From assembly GCA_025331435.1 (NCBI GenBank), contig JAIWNI010000062.1:116109-180108 (forward strand): a DNA stretch of 64,000 nt, written 5' to 3'. The DNA is from Choanephora cucurbitarum (lineage: Eukaryota; Mucoromycota; Mucoromycetes; Mucorales; Choanephoraceae). The notes below the pieces were generated by a model. It was not told the DNA's origin and did not search any database. It saw nothing but the letters and a program-made list of their open reading frames with translations. The position numbers and the translations under genes were made by a program. Below, piece after piece: positions 1 to 10,482 of the stretch (position 1 is the first letter of the stretch; each line of letters opens with the position of its first letter).

Positions 1-523
1 TAAAAACCATCACATCTTTAGCAGAATGAACCGTTTTCAACAGTCCAAGGCCTTCAACGATATTGTCGGTTATATGTTCAACTCTACTGTTCACATAAGT
101 AGCGTTTGATACATCGCCATGAAAGATGGTATCAAATATATCATTAGCACCAATTTCAACGATATAGAGCGTACGAAGTGATGTATCAACATCGATATTT
201 TTGACTTGTTGGATGAACCCAGGTATTGTTAAATTCTGATTGGTGAGATAAGCGTCACTATTGTCGGTAATAGCACCACCGTAAGCATTGTTTTGAACCT
301 TGACGCTTAGATCATTAGACATATAGTCTACCCAGACGGGTCCGTTAGAGAATCTACCTTTATAGTAGGGATAAGGAGGGTAGAGCCCAGATGTCATTTT
401 ACGAATGTTTCCTGTATCAGAGAAACTGTCACCGTATATAACAATTTGCCTAAAGTTTGTTGGAACGTTGCGGGCCATTGCGCATGTGGCAACAGAAAGA
501 GCTAAAATAATACCAAATCGCAT
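1..523 (-). CDS. GDSL-family lipase/acylhydrolase, 3' end cut by window edge
   Basis: The reading frame opens at an ATG at 523 and stays open to the window edge, giving 173 residues of a longer protein. The first 17 or so residues look like a cleavable signal peptide (hydrophobic core ending in CAMA), so secretion is likely. Block I of the GDSL/SGNH family is visible as GDSFSDTGN near residue 31, with the nucleophile Ser in GDS. A glycine block (YGGA) and block III (EIGAND) follow in the right order. These are the hallmarks of fungal GDSL esterases that cleave ester bonds in lipids or in acylated plant polysaccharides. The catalytic Asp/His block near the C-terminus would lie outside the window, so activity cannot be judged. 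No intron is needed within the visible part. The family call is firm; the substrate is not known. Confidence 0.85.
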   Translation of the reverse strand, partial: MRFGIILALSVATCAMARNVPTNFRQIVIYGDSFSDTGNIRKMTSGLYPPYPYYKGRFSNGPVWVDYMSNDLSVKVQNNAYGGAITDNSDAYLTNQNLTIPGFIQQVKNIDVDTSLRTLYIVEIGANDIFDTIFHGDVSNATYVNSRVEHITDNIVEGLGLLKTVHSAKDVMVF

Positions 524-2237
524 ATAGAACAATGCCAAAGAGAAATAAATTAGAGAGAAGGGAAAAATGTACAAATAGAAAAAAAGGTTTTTATATGAAC
601 AAAAAAAAAAGATCCATATGTATTCCAATTCAAAACAGAAACCATGTCAATGCAATTTGCTTCCTTATGTAGCTACATCACAACCATCTGTATGCAAATG
701 CACATCAGACCCTTGACAATCGAAGGTTTTCAGACTGATGAGAGAGGGAAATAAAAGGTGCCTTTTTCCTTGTATCAAACGATCATGTCAAGTCCCCTTT
801 TCTTTCTGTCAACAAGCATGCGCCTACAATACTTGCTTGCATCCCAAAAAACAGAGTTTATGTTTCAAAGCCTATCGACTAACGGAACTAATGCAAACCG
901 ACAAAAGAACCAAGTGATGAGCGCTTTTAGTTTGATCAAGCTTAACGAGCAAATGAAGAAGCGAGAGCTATAGATTTAAAGAATACTACATCATAGACAA
1001 GTATCTCTTATGATCTAAATCACAATGGCAACAATTACTGCTTTTAAAAAAAAATTAAAGATAAATGAGGCAGTGTTGCTCATGCAAGTGACTAGCACGT
1101 CGTAGTGAAATTATTAAATAGCTCATCAAGTGAGATTTGTTTTCAAACGGCATACAAGTATATCCAAATACTATTAGATTATATTGAGATTTGATTGATT
1201 GTTTGCTCAAAGGGTGGTATTATCACACTTTCTTTCCTATCACTCCCTCTTACCGTAACCGTTGGATTTTTTTCTTAAAAAGATAAATCAATCTCTGATC
1301 ACACAGTGCAGTTTAAAAATAGACTGCTATGGTATAGCTTACGAGCATGAGGTATTCAAGTTGGCCGATTTGTGTTTATCGAAACTACAGAAGGAAACAA
1401 TGTGCGCTATGGCTATGCAATACAGATAGTTAGTCATCGAGCACCGTATTGCAACAAAGATGATATACAACACTCAAGCTGTTCTTGAACTTGAAACAGC
1501 CAAAGCAAGGCTATCCTTGCACTATCTTTAAATTGGAACAATCACTTGGTTTTTGCATGGACTGTAAAAGGAATAGCTTGTTACAATTAGTGTATCTACA
1601 CAAGACTACAGCTAACATAAAAAAGGGATAATTGGTCAGAAATGTCTCAAGGCAATCAAGGTCAAAGACTTGGGCTGTAAAATCATATAAATACCAACAA
1701 CAAAGTTTTGTTTTGAATACATGTACTTACTGCTCGACATCAAAAGAAAAATTCAACAAAATTGCTGGGAATCTCATGTGTACTCCTCTCTCTCTCTCTC
1801 TCTTGAGACTCTCATTAGCTACTCTTTGATGGCCCAACTTACTTTCAAAAGCAATAAAGAATCGAAACATGTTTTAACATAGCTACTGACATATAACCTC
1901 TCCATTTGCTTCCTGTGCAAAAGTGCTCTTTTTTGCCATTTTCTCTTTTTCTAAAGATTCTTTTGTTGCCAATAGATGATGTTCGGAAATAAATGTGTTG
2001 CTTTTCGGTGAATTAAGTAATCTAACTAAAACACAAGTATTCTCAATTGACTGGCAGTTACGTGGCATTCCAACTCACCAAAGACATTTTGAATCAACAG
2101 AACACCTACACTTCTCTGCCACTTATTGAACTGTACATGTTGATTACATTGAACAAAATCAAATAGTAGTAATAGTAAGCAATAGCTCAAAAAAAAGAAG
2201 AAGGGTAATGGGAGCTGCTTCTTTTTTTTTTACTCTT
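524..2237. other. Intergenic, no gene supported
   Basis: This 1.7 kb stretch is AT-rich with many stops in all frames. It contains a short CT microsatellite near 1788-1804. Short open frames such as 758-973 and 1883-2068 show no signal peptide, domain or splice context, so I do not call them genes. Confidence 0.6.
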
Positions 2238-4112
2238 TTATTGTTCAAGACACTTTTGGTGATCAAGCCAAGGATGAAATTCAAGTCTAGGAGATAAAGA
2301 ACATCCTGTAAAGAACACAACCTTGTCGATTCTTGGGCATTGGATAGTGATGACCGTAGTGTTGTGAGACTGAATTCGCCTATATGATTTCAAGTATTTT
2401 TCTGTGACCAATTCAAATGGACTGGTTTCTCTTCTGTTCCTTGCTATACACTTGTACACCATACAAGTATTGTTTTCCATTTCTAGCTTGAAATAGGTTG
2501 TCTTTCGTCGATATGTATCAATCGTGATCACATTAAATTCAAGCGTCTTTACATGAACAAAGCCAGAAAGATCAATGGACGCATTCATGTCTTTATCCAG
2601 GTCAATAAAGCAATTCTCAAAGCAGAGGTCTTGCGTATGAGGTATCTTTTCAGCCAAGGTTTTCATCAGGTCTTCGCGAATAAATGTTCTGGTAAGCTTG
2701 ATAACCTTCAAGTCTTTAGTTGAAAGACTGTTTGTTGATAAGGATGTTTGGGAGTCTGTACCAGAATGACTGAATTCAATACGTCCACGATCGATGTCAC
2801 CAGCATAGACAGAGAACGATTTGAGCCGTTCGCAACTGGACAAGATATGTTCAATTAGGCCAAGAGGTATAAAGACAGCAACTGAATCGTTCAGATAAAT
2901 TTCATTAAGTATGTCAGGTCCAATGCCAGCTTTGAGTGAATGAACCAAACATGAGTTATAGATATCAGAGTCATCGGCATACACATGGACAGTGATAGAG
3001 AGATGGTGGCGAGACGAATCCAGTTCCAGTAAGTGCAAACCAGTCAGATGGTATTTCCCTCCATAGATTTTGAGAGTTGTCATCAAGGATGGGTCATGAC
3101 GTTTGATTGTGTTGATGCACCGCCAAATGTTGGTCAGAACAGTGGTGTTCCTGAGCGTATCTCGTGTGAGAGGTGTGCCAGAGATCTTTAGGTTCTTGAT
3201 GTGATGAAGGTGACTTGAGAATTCATTCATGTATTGATCCAAGACACTTTCATCAATAGACGCTTCTGTCAACCTGAGCTTGAATGTACTGGCTTGAGGT
3301 AAGATGAAATGGATCAAGAAGGAAGCATAAGTTGAAGGTAAATTGAGAGCCTTGAAAGAAAAGGTCTTGAGGGACTGAGCCGGTGTACTGTATTTGGGAG
3401 ATTCTTTCAGCTCAATCTCACCGAGCTTTTGATGGGTTTCAAATTCAAATTCTTCTAGATTAGGGCAAATCAAGAATATGTCAAATATGTTGAAATCGCT
3501 CCTTGAAGAGGTCTGTTGTATTAGGATGTTAGGGCAGATCACTAGTTTTCTTAAGCCTTTGAATTGCTTGAGATAGTCTGACATTGGTATAGCATTTTCC
3601 TTAATATAGCAATCTCGTAGTCCGTTTAATTTCAGACGTTTGATTGTATTGCATAACTGATAATTAATTGTCATATAGAGGTCGTTCATAGCAGAGTTAC
3701 TAGTGATATTTTGTACTTGAATTTCTTCTACATGAGACAAGTTGGTTTTGTCCATTTTTACCATTTCTGATAAAAAAAGAATGACCTTTTCATATGAAGT
3801 GCAATAGTTGAATGTGATGTGTTTCAGGCGCGGTAAGAACCAAAAGAGGGATGATATATCGCTTTCGTTAATAGTATCAGTGCCCGAGTTGAACAACTTG
3901 ATGTCCAAAGAGCGAGCGGACAGACATTGCGTTTGGTTTTTGCTGCGAATTTTCTTCAGTAGGGCTTTGGAGAACACAACTCGTTCACATAAGGCTTGTG
4001 AAGCTGCTGGTTGGCATGCTTTGCAGATTGTTTGACACTTGGTAAGTGTAGATTTTGGCAAGAAGCTAAAGATAGTGAGGTAGATTTCTAAAGGTAATTG
4101 ATTGAATGACAT
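2238..4112 (-). CDS. F-box protein with leucine-rich C-terminal region
   Basis: This is an intronless frame of 624 residues starting at the ATG at 4112. The first 40 residues fit an F-box: the motif LPLEIYLTIFSFLP is followed by spaced hydrophobics and Cys residues. F-box proteins bind Skp1 and present substrates to SCF ubiquitin ligases. The rest of the protein has irregular repeats of the type 'LRKLVICPN', 'LEEFEFE', 'LKNLKISG' and 'LKSFSVYAG', as in leucine-rich-repeat F-box proteins of Mucorales, which form large and rapidly evolving families. The substrate cannot be predicted. The gene stands alone between two intergenic regions. The class is clear from the N-terminus; the LRR assignment is by eye. 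Confidence 0.8.
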   Translation of the reverse strand: MSFNQLPLEIYLTIFSFLPKSTLTKCQTICKACQPAASQALCERVVFSKALLKKIRSKNQTQCLSARSLDIKLFNSGTDTINESDISSLFWFLPRLKHITFNYCTSYEKVILFLSEMVKMDKTNLSHVEEIQVQNITSNSAMNDLYMTINYQLCNTIKRLKLNGLRDCYIKENAIPMSDYLKQFKGLRKLVICPNILIQQTSSRSDFNIFDIFLICPNLEEFEFETHQKLGEIELKESPKYSTPAQSLKTFSFKALNLPSTYASFLIHFILPQASTFKLRLTEASIDESVLDQYMNEFSSHLHHIKNLKISGTPLTRDTLRNTTVLTNIWRCINTIKRHDPSLMTTLKIYGGKYHLTGLHLLELDSSRHHLSITVHVYADDSDIYNSCLVHSLKAGIGPDILNEIYLNDSVAVFIPLGLIEHILSSCERLKSFSVYAGDIDRGRIEFSHSGTDSQTSLSTNSLSTKDLKVIKLTRTFIREDLMKTLAEKIPHTQDLCFENCFIDLDKDMNASIDLSGFVHVKTLEFNVITIDTYRRKTTYFKLEMENNTCMVYKCIARNRRETSPFELVTEKYLKSYRRIQSHNTTVITIQCPRIDKVVFFTGCSLSPRLEFHPWLDHQKCLEQ

Positions 4113-4403
4113 GAGCTATCTTTGGTGTATAGACTATAGCTATGTGTTAGAAAAACGAAAAAAAAGAGGAAGGAAAGAAGAGAAGTGATGATAATAAATG
4201 AAGAAAGCAGACAACAATTTCATTTGATTGAATCAAACGTTAAACGCCATTTAAATTCCGCTTGCATTGTATTGAGAAAAAATATCAGGGACTTCTTTGG
4301 GCCAAATATGGAAAACGAAAGCTCACATCACCTTGTAAAAAAAATTTTTTTTTTCTTATTTTTCTCTCTTTCTTTTTCCTAAATAAAAATAGAAGTTTAT
4401 ACA

Positions 4404-4896
4404 ATGGGTAATGTGAGTATCGCATTCTTGTTTATCACTCATACATAGGCTTATCTTAATCTACATTAGGGAGCTAAGGCACAAATGAAGCGTGAGCGTA
4501 ACGCTAAGTCTGCAAAGAAGGAAAACTCTTCTCAGTTAAAGACTGTAAGTTGTACCTTTTTTTTTATTCCAAAGAGACCATTCTCTCATTCCAACTTGAT
4601 AGAACCAAGCAGCCAAAAACATTATCTGTAAGACCTGTTTCCAAACCTTCCTCTGTACCTCTCGTGAAAAGGCGTAAGTTTTTATCATTACCAGGAGATC
4701 AATTGACACTGACTGTCCCTCCCCTTTTTTTTTGTGTGTGTAGTTTATCTGAACATGCTGAAAACAAGCATAACAAGACAATTAAAGAATGTTTCCCTGG
4801 TAAGTGAGCAATATCCATTTCTTCTTTTTTTTTCCAATGAATTGACTATTTATGGGGAAATGTTCCTTTATATGTCTAGATTTCCAACCTGCTTAA
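4404..4896 (+). CDS. Small C2H2-type zinc-finger protein (SERF/zf-met2-like), 5 exons
   Basis: Exons are 4404-4412, 4470-4544, 4603-4673, 4744-4799 and 4880-4896. They join in phase into a 75-residue protein. The N-terminus (MGNGAKAQMKRERNAKSAKK) is lysine-rich and resembles the 4F5/SERF disordered region. The middle contains CKTCFQTFLC followed 12 or so residues later by HAENKH, a C2H2 finger as in the zf-met2 group of small eukaryotic proteins; the C-terminus reads CFPDFQPA. Members of this family are small, conserved and of poorly defined function. All donors are GTAAGT- or GTGAGT-like and all acceptors end in TAG, which supports the model. An exon of only 9 coding bases at the start is typical of this family in fungi. 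Confidence 0.8.
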
Positions 4897-5041
4897 GTAA
4901 TTGTATCCTTTTATATTTAATAAACAAATTTACCCTTTTTTTGTAGTTGTAATACATACTTTTTTTTTGTTATATTTATTATTTAGCTTACAAGGTTTTT
5001 TAAAAAAGAAGAAGAAATTACAAAGTAGAGAATTAAGGAAT

Positions 5042-6308
5042 CTAATACAAGCCCAAGGCAGCCAAAGCAGCAGCACCCAAGGCAAGAGTACTGGCACCTG
5101 TCAAAGATAAAGCACCTGAAGTACTCTTATCCATGTTGGCAGCAACACCGCTAGAAGCAGCAACAGCAGCACTGGATGTAGCAGCAACAGCAGCATTGGT
5201 AGAAACAGCAGCAGCAACAGAGCTGGAGGCAACAACAGCAGAACTAGAGGCAGATGAAACAGCAGCAGAGGAAGAGGCAGGTAAGGCAGAGGTAGTGTTA
5301 GTACCAGCAACAGCATTACCCTCCTTGTAGACTTGAACATTGTTACAGGCACCAGCAGGCTTCAAAGTATAGGCTTTCTTAAGAGTAGGAATGATACGGA
5401 GAGCAGCATCAACAGTAAGGGAATAGAGATCGTGTTCGAGAGAGATACCACCAACGGTAGCAGTGGAAGCCTTGTTGGCCCATTCAGTCACATTACCATC
5501 GATCCATGATTCCTTGTAACCAGTAGGGTTAGATTGAGCAGCCCAATCGTTTGTATCGTAGTTCCAGATGATAGGAACAAAGCCAAGAGCAGCAGCAACA
5601 TCACGTACACGGTTATCGATATCACCATAAGGAGGTCTAAAGTAACGAGGAGATACACCAGTGACTTCCTTGATGGCCAATTCATTCCATTTAAGTTCAG
5701 CAACAATCTGTTCATTGGTCAAGGTGGTCATGTAGTTGTGGGACCAAGTGTGCATAGCCAATTCATGACCGGCCTTATAAGCACGCAATGTGTGGTCAGG
5801 GAACTTGACGACTTGACCACCTACCATAAAGAAAGTAACCTTGATGTTTTCCTTGTCGAGATAGTCATATAACTTGGGACTGAATTCAGAAGGTCCATCA
5901 TCGAAGGTAAGAGCCCATTCGCCTTTAGGACATTGGTAGAGATCATCTTTGCCGAAACAGCCAGTGAAGGTCCAATCACAATAAGGATCTTGACCAGCAA
6001 CTTCAGGTTGAGGACCTGTGAAACATAAACAAGTTAAAAAACAGACAATGTTTAAAATGAACTGTCGACTTACTTTCTCCTGCAGCAGGCTTATAGACAG
6101 GAGCCTTTGTGATGTTGACATTCTTGATCAATTCAAGCCATTCAGGTTTAGGTGTAGGGATAACACCAGCTTGAGGGAAGGTTTCAGAGAATTTGAAGGT
6201 AGAGGTTACAGTAGCCTCGGCAGCTGCATTCACAATGTGGTGAGATCCAGGGTGAGCATTGACAGCGGCCAATGTGACGGTAGCCAAGATAAATAACTTT
6301 TGGAACAT
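5042..6308 (-). CDS. Chitin deacetylase (carbohydrate esterase family 4), secreted, probably GPI-anchored
   Basis: Two exons (6308-6074 and 6015-5042) give 402 residues. An N-terminal signal peptide ends near AVNA. The NodB domain has its motifs in order: TFDDGPS near residue 115 (catalytic base and a metal Asp), HTWSHNYMT (metal His pair), RYFRPPYGD, IIWNYDTNDW and ISLEHDLY. The enzyme removes acetyl groups from chitin to make chitosan, a main wall polymer of Mucoromycota. The last 110 residues are Ala/Ser/Val-rich and end in a hydrophobic tail (LALGAAALAALGLY), the form expected of a GPI-anchor signal. A TATA-like box lies about 80 bp upstream. The Ser/Ala linker is encoded by GCA/AGC repeats that also keep other frames open; those frames are not genes. 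Confidence 0.95.
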
Positions 6309-6388
6309 ATGGATTATAAAGGAAAGGAAGTTTGAGAAGGAAGAGAAAGGTATAACTGAACAACAAACGACTTTATCTCTGCCCCTCC

Positions 6389-6396
6389 TTTTTATA
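6389..6396 (-). promoter_or_regulatory. TATA box of the chitin deacetylase gene
   Basis: On the minus strand this reads TATAAAAA, followed by GGAGGGG, about 80 bases upstream of the start codon at 6308. Position and sequence fit a strong fungal TATA element. No mapping data are available. Confidence 0.55.
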
Positions 6397-6399
6397 AAA

Positions 6400-8830
6400 T
6401 ATTACAGTAAGCGGATCAATGAACAAACAGGGTATCACAAAATGAATTCCTGGAAGCATTGACAAATATCTGAACCAGAATTTTCTCTGCTCACTGTTTT
6501 ATACCGAAACAAAGCGTATTTTTCATTGTCCTTCTTTCCTATCTTTAAGCTTAGACTTCCTTGTGGTTACAATATACCAATGAAGACAGAAAAGAGAGAG
6601 AGAGAAAGAGAGAAAACAAGGACAACAGATTCCTTCAGGATCGAAATAAGATAGGAGAAAATGTAGCACTTTTTACTTTTTTTAGCGAGATCATTTTCTT
6701 GTTGTTCTTTTTCCTACAAATCTATTTTGAAATTGTATACTAAATTCTGTTTTTAATTGATAACAGCCACTCTTAAGAGAGCCAGTCGGACCTTAAAGAC
6801 CTTGAATTCGTATCTTAGGGCTATCTATTCGATCCAATTTGCACGCTCTTTTTGTGAAGATGGTATGGGTGCAGAACGAGCGTTGGCGGACAAATACGAT
6901 GCAGAATATTTATTTATTTTTTATAGAAAAAAAAAAGTTTATTTCTCTTTTTTAGTAATTGTTCTCTTTCTGCAATAGGCTGTGTAAGTTGCATTGGTTA
7001 TACGCCATTTTCAAAAGATATCATTGCTTTTGATAGTTACCAAATATAGACAAGAGCTTGTTTACTCCTTCTCTAAATCATCCTTTTATCCTCCTCTTAT
7101 TTTGAGATTTCAAGCTCCTTATGAAACAGTCTCTAGACTCTCTATTAGTGTTAGACTCGTTATCTGTTACTTTTTGATAAACTACATCAGTTTGGCAACG
7201 ACCTTTCTCTTTGATTGACAGAAAAAAGGAAGGATTTTGTAAAACCTTGTAGAACGTCAAAACAAAGATTTCAAATTGCTTTTTTTAGCTCTCGTTAGAT
7301 ATAAAAATAAGTGTCTATGCTTTGCCACCAATGCAACCAAACATTCTTTCACTACACTCTTAATTGAACAAGTAAAGCAATGCCTGTCCAAAACACTACA
7401 GATATCTATCTTGACTTTTCGCAACATGTGTTCACTATCTTGACCACTTGTTTTGCTGTGTAAATTGAAGCACTTCTTATGGAGCTTTCCTAAGGTTATT
7501 CAAACACCTTTCCCTTGTTTTTGTTTTGAAAGGTGTTAAACTCTCTTCTCTTTCATTGTTTTATGGATCTTTATGACATACCACTACTTGCTTGTTACTT
7601 GAGAATCATACTAATAAGTTCTCTCTTTCTCTTTTTTTTTTTTAAAAAGAAGAGCCTGAAGAGTAGGAAGTTTATTTTTAGAAACAAAAGAACGAATGTA
7701 TCTATGGTAAGCTTTAATATGCGATCTATTGTAAGTGATAGTTGTTCAACAGTAAATGTATAAGAATCTTGATAAGTTACAACTTAGCAAGGATGATGTA
7801 GGACTCAATTTACAAAAGGTTGCACATGTTTAATGCAGTTGTCTTCTTTTCAACAAACTCCCAAATGTGTTCCACTCTTCTTGTCAGGTGTTCGTTTCTT
7901 TTGTTACAATCAGTGAGCGAACAGCAGGTCCTCTATTTTTTTTCTTAATATAGACTAAACAATGTTATAAATAGGTATTGACCTTTCAATACTACTAGCC
8001 ATAGTTGCTTCATTTGAGAGTGTGCATATTCTTGAGACATGCTACTCTTGTATTGAGCATACGCTCAAATTGAATGACATGAAGCAATTTCTTGTTCTGA
8101 TGGATTGCACTTTTGAATTGAGCATACCACTAAAATCGAACACTCTTAAATCAAGCGACTCTACATTGAAATATAGACACTATTTGTTCTTCTTCACTTG
8201 TATCATTTATCAGCTCAACTGCTTTGTACCTGACATTGTTTAAGGTAGTTTTCTTCAAGGAACATTCGTCGTCTCTTTAGCTGATATAGACTATCTTCTG
8301 TTCAATCAGGCTGTTGAATGATCATGCCTTCTTGATAAGGACTAACACAACTCCTAGAACAGACCATAGTTTAAGAAACCAGGACATGATCATTGATGTA
8401 TATCGTCCTAGAGGACATCAAACAACATGAGTCTTACTATAAGGAACATCAAATCAAGCATTGACAAGTCACAATCAGCTATCAGGAGGGCAGATAGCTT
8501 GAGTGTCCCAGGTGGGAAAAGGAGGAAGTTTCAATAAAGACTCTCAAGCTACTTTGATAGATCTGCTCGGAATATGCTGTTGAATCAAGGTCAGTTACAT
8601 GAACAAGAGGTCCACAAGACCAAGGACGATTGATTTTAAAGGAACTTTTCTTTATTTTCCGGACACTCAAAATTAGGACACCCAAGGTTAAGTTATCCGA
8701 TAACTTGACTATCAGATTGTTCCGGGGCCTTTTTATTTTGTCCCGTTTTTTTTACTGGTATTCCCGTATCAAAGTTTTATTTTTTTCTTTTTTTTGCTGG
8801 GAGACCTTTATTAAAAAAAAACAAGGAAGA
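6400..8830. other. Intergenic, no gene supported
   Basis: A long AT-rich stretch with a GA-rich run at about 6590-6615. The block 6755-6905 is less AT-rich than its surroundings and is open in one frame for about 55 codons, but shows no domain and no usable splice context. From 7000 to 8800 I see only scattered stops and homopolymers. Confidence 0.55.
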
Positions 8831-10482
8831 ATGCATCGTTTGTCTCATCGCTTTGTTCAAGTCACCAAGACTTCTTCTTATGGTAATCACCACAATGTAG
8901 TTCACATGGTTGCATACTAACAATCCCAAGGTTTCCATACCTCTGCCGCTCGTTCTGCTATTACCCGCTTTAATTTACCTGCCATGAGTCCTACCATGAC
9001 AGAAGGTACTATTCATCGTTGGGTCAAGAAGGAAGGTGAATCCTTTGCTGCTGGTGATGTCCTTTTGGAACTTGAAACAGACAAGGCTCAAATTGATGTC
9101 GAAGCTGCTGATGACGGTGTCTTGGCCAAGATTGTTGTAAGTTACCTTTTGTGTATTTACATTCTGTCTCACATCAATCATGTAGCTTCCTGATGGTACG
9201 AAAGGTGCTGTCAATTCCTTGATTGCCTTGATTGCTGAAGAAGGTGATGATATTTCCAATGTCGAAATTCCTGCTGAAGAAACCAGTAACAGTGCACCTG
9301 TTCAAGAAAGCAAAGGTAAGAACATCCTTTTTTTTTTATTGAGGTAAACTAAAAAAAAAGTTGTGATATGGCGGGAATGATAGAGGATGCACCTACTGCT
9401 GCTGCTACTCCTGCTACTGCTCGTACACCTGCTGTTGCACCTATTTCACACCATGATATTGATACCAGTAAACTCAAGAAATCTCTATCCCCTGCTGTTT
9501 TGAGTTTGATCTTAAAGTACGGCATCAAGGATGTTGGTAGCATCAAGCCATCTGGACATGGTGGTCGTATCTTGAAGGGTGATGTTCTTGCTCACCTTGG
9601 TTTGATTGCTCCTAAGCCTGCTCCCAAGCCTACATTGACTGCTGCTCCTCCTAGAGATCAAATTGTGTTTGCCAAGGTAAGTTAGAATGAAAATCAATGG
9701 AAAAAGATATTAACAGAGTGAATGATGGATAGTCTTCTAAGCCTGCTGCTGAAAAGTCTGTTGAAAAGGAAGTACTTCCTCTTTTATTGAAAAGCAAATT
9801 GTGGTTGATGATCTCTTCAAGTTGCGTCAATCTCTAAATGGTAAGAGAAATAAGAGAGAAAAAGGGAAAAAAAAAGCTGATGTTGTGTATAGAACAACAT
9901 GGTACTTTTGTCAGTGTCAATGACTTTATTGCCAAGGCTGCTGAACGTGCCTTGCAGGAAATCACCACCCACACACCTTCTACACCTTCTGCCAAGAAGC
10001 CTGTTGTCCACCAATCTACTGCTTCTGCCTTTTCTGAAAAGTACACGGGTGGTCAATTCAAGTAAGAGAAACAAATGAGAGATAGAGATGTGTTTAACCA
10101 GTTTATTAGGATCTTTAACCTGTCAGAACCTGCTTATGATTTCATCACTGATTCTTACCAAGTCGGTAAGCCCTATGTGATGACTGTAGGTGCCAATCAA
10201 CGTATTGCTCAACCTGTCAAGAGTTCAGCCAACAATGACATGCTTGATTTAATTGATTACCTTGGTGGTTCTGTCAAGCAGGTTCAAGAACGCCGAGTTC
10301 AGTTGACTACCAAGAATGCTACTTTAGATTTCGCAAACCAACCCAAGCAAGGAAACCAATATCATGTTCAAGTGAAGTTAGATGGTGGTGTACCTGGAAA
10401 GATTTTGGCTAATGCTAAGGCCAATGCTTTCCTTGACCGTGTTGAATATTATGTTAGAAACCCAAATGAATTAGTTGCTTAA
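8831..10482 (+). CDS. PDX1: Pyruvate dehydrogenase complex E3-binding protein (PDX1-like), apparent frameshift in exon 5
   Basis: Exons: 8831-8882, 8931-9136, 9186-9315, 9384-9676, 9733-9840, about 9893-10061, about 10110-10482. The start encodes a basic mitochondrial presequence. A lipoyl domain follows, with the lipoyl-lysine at residue 69 in [10 protein letters not shown]. An E3/E1-binding domain ([20 protein letters not shown]... [10 protein letters not shown]) lies after an Ala/Pro/Thr linker. The C-terminal part is reduced and lacks the HRxxxDG active-site motif of the E2 acyltransferase, which is why I prefer PDX1 (anchor of dihydrolipoamide dehydrogenase) over E2. Exon 5 enters in one frame and leaves in another: its start continues exon 4 ([13 protein letters not shown]), but the sequence encoding [15 protein letters not shown] is offset, and no normal intron explains this. 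It is either a sequencing/assembly indel or a real mutation. Confidence 0.8.

Noticed and set aside
758..973. 71-codon open frame
   Set aside because: Short, no domain, no promoter or splice context; expected by chance in 1.7 kb.
5101..5352. Leu- and Ala-rich frames over the Ser/Ala tail of the chitin deacetylase
   Set aside because: They are alternative frames of the GCA/AGC repeats coding the Ala/Ser linker; the deacetylase frame explains the region.
6757..6978. 73-codon frame in a less AT-rich block
   Set aside because: Considered as a fossil exon; reading ends in low-complexity Phe/Tyr and nothing recognisable joins to it. Its base composition is odd but not enough to call.
8831..10482. 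E2 dihydrolipoamide acetyltransferase
   Set aside because: No catalytic HRxxxDG motif and a reduced C-terminal domain; E3-binding protein fits better.
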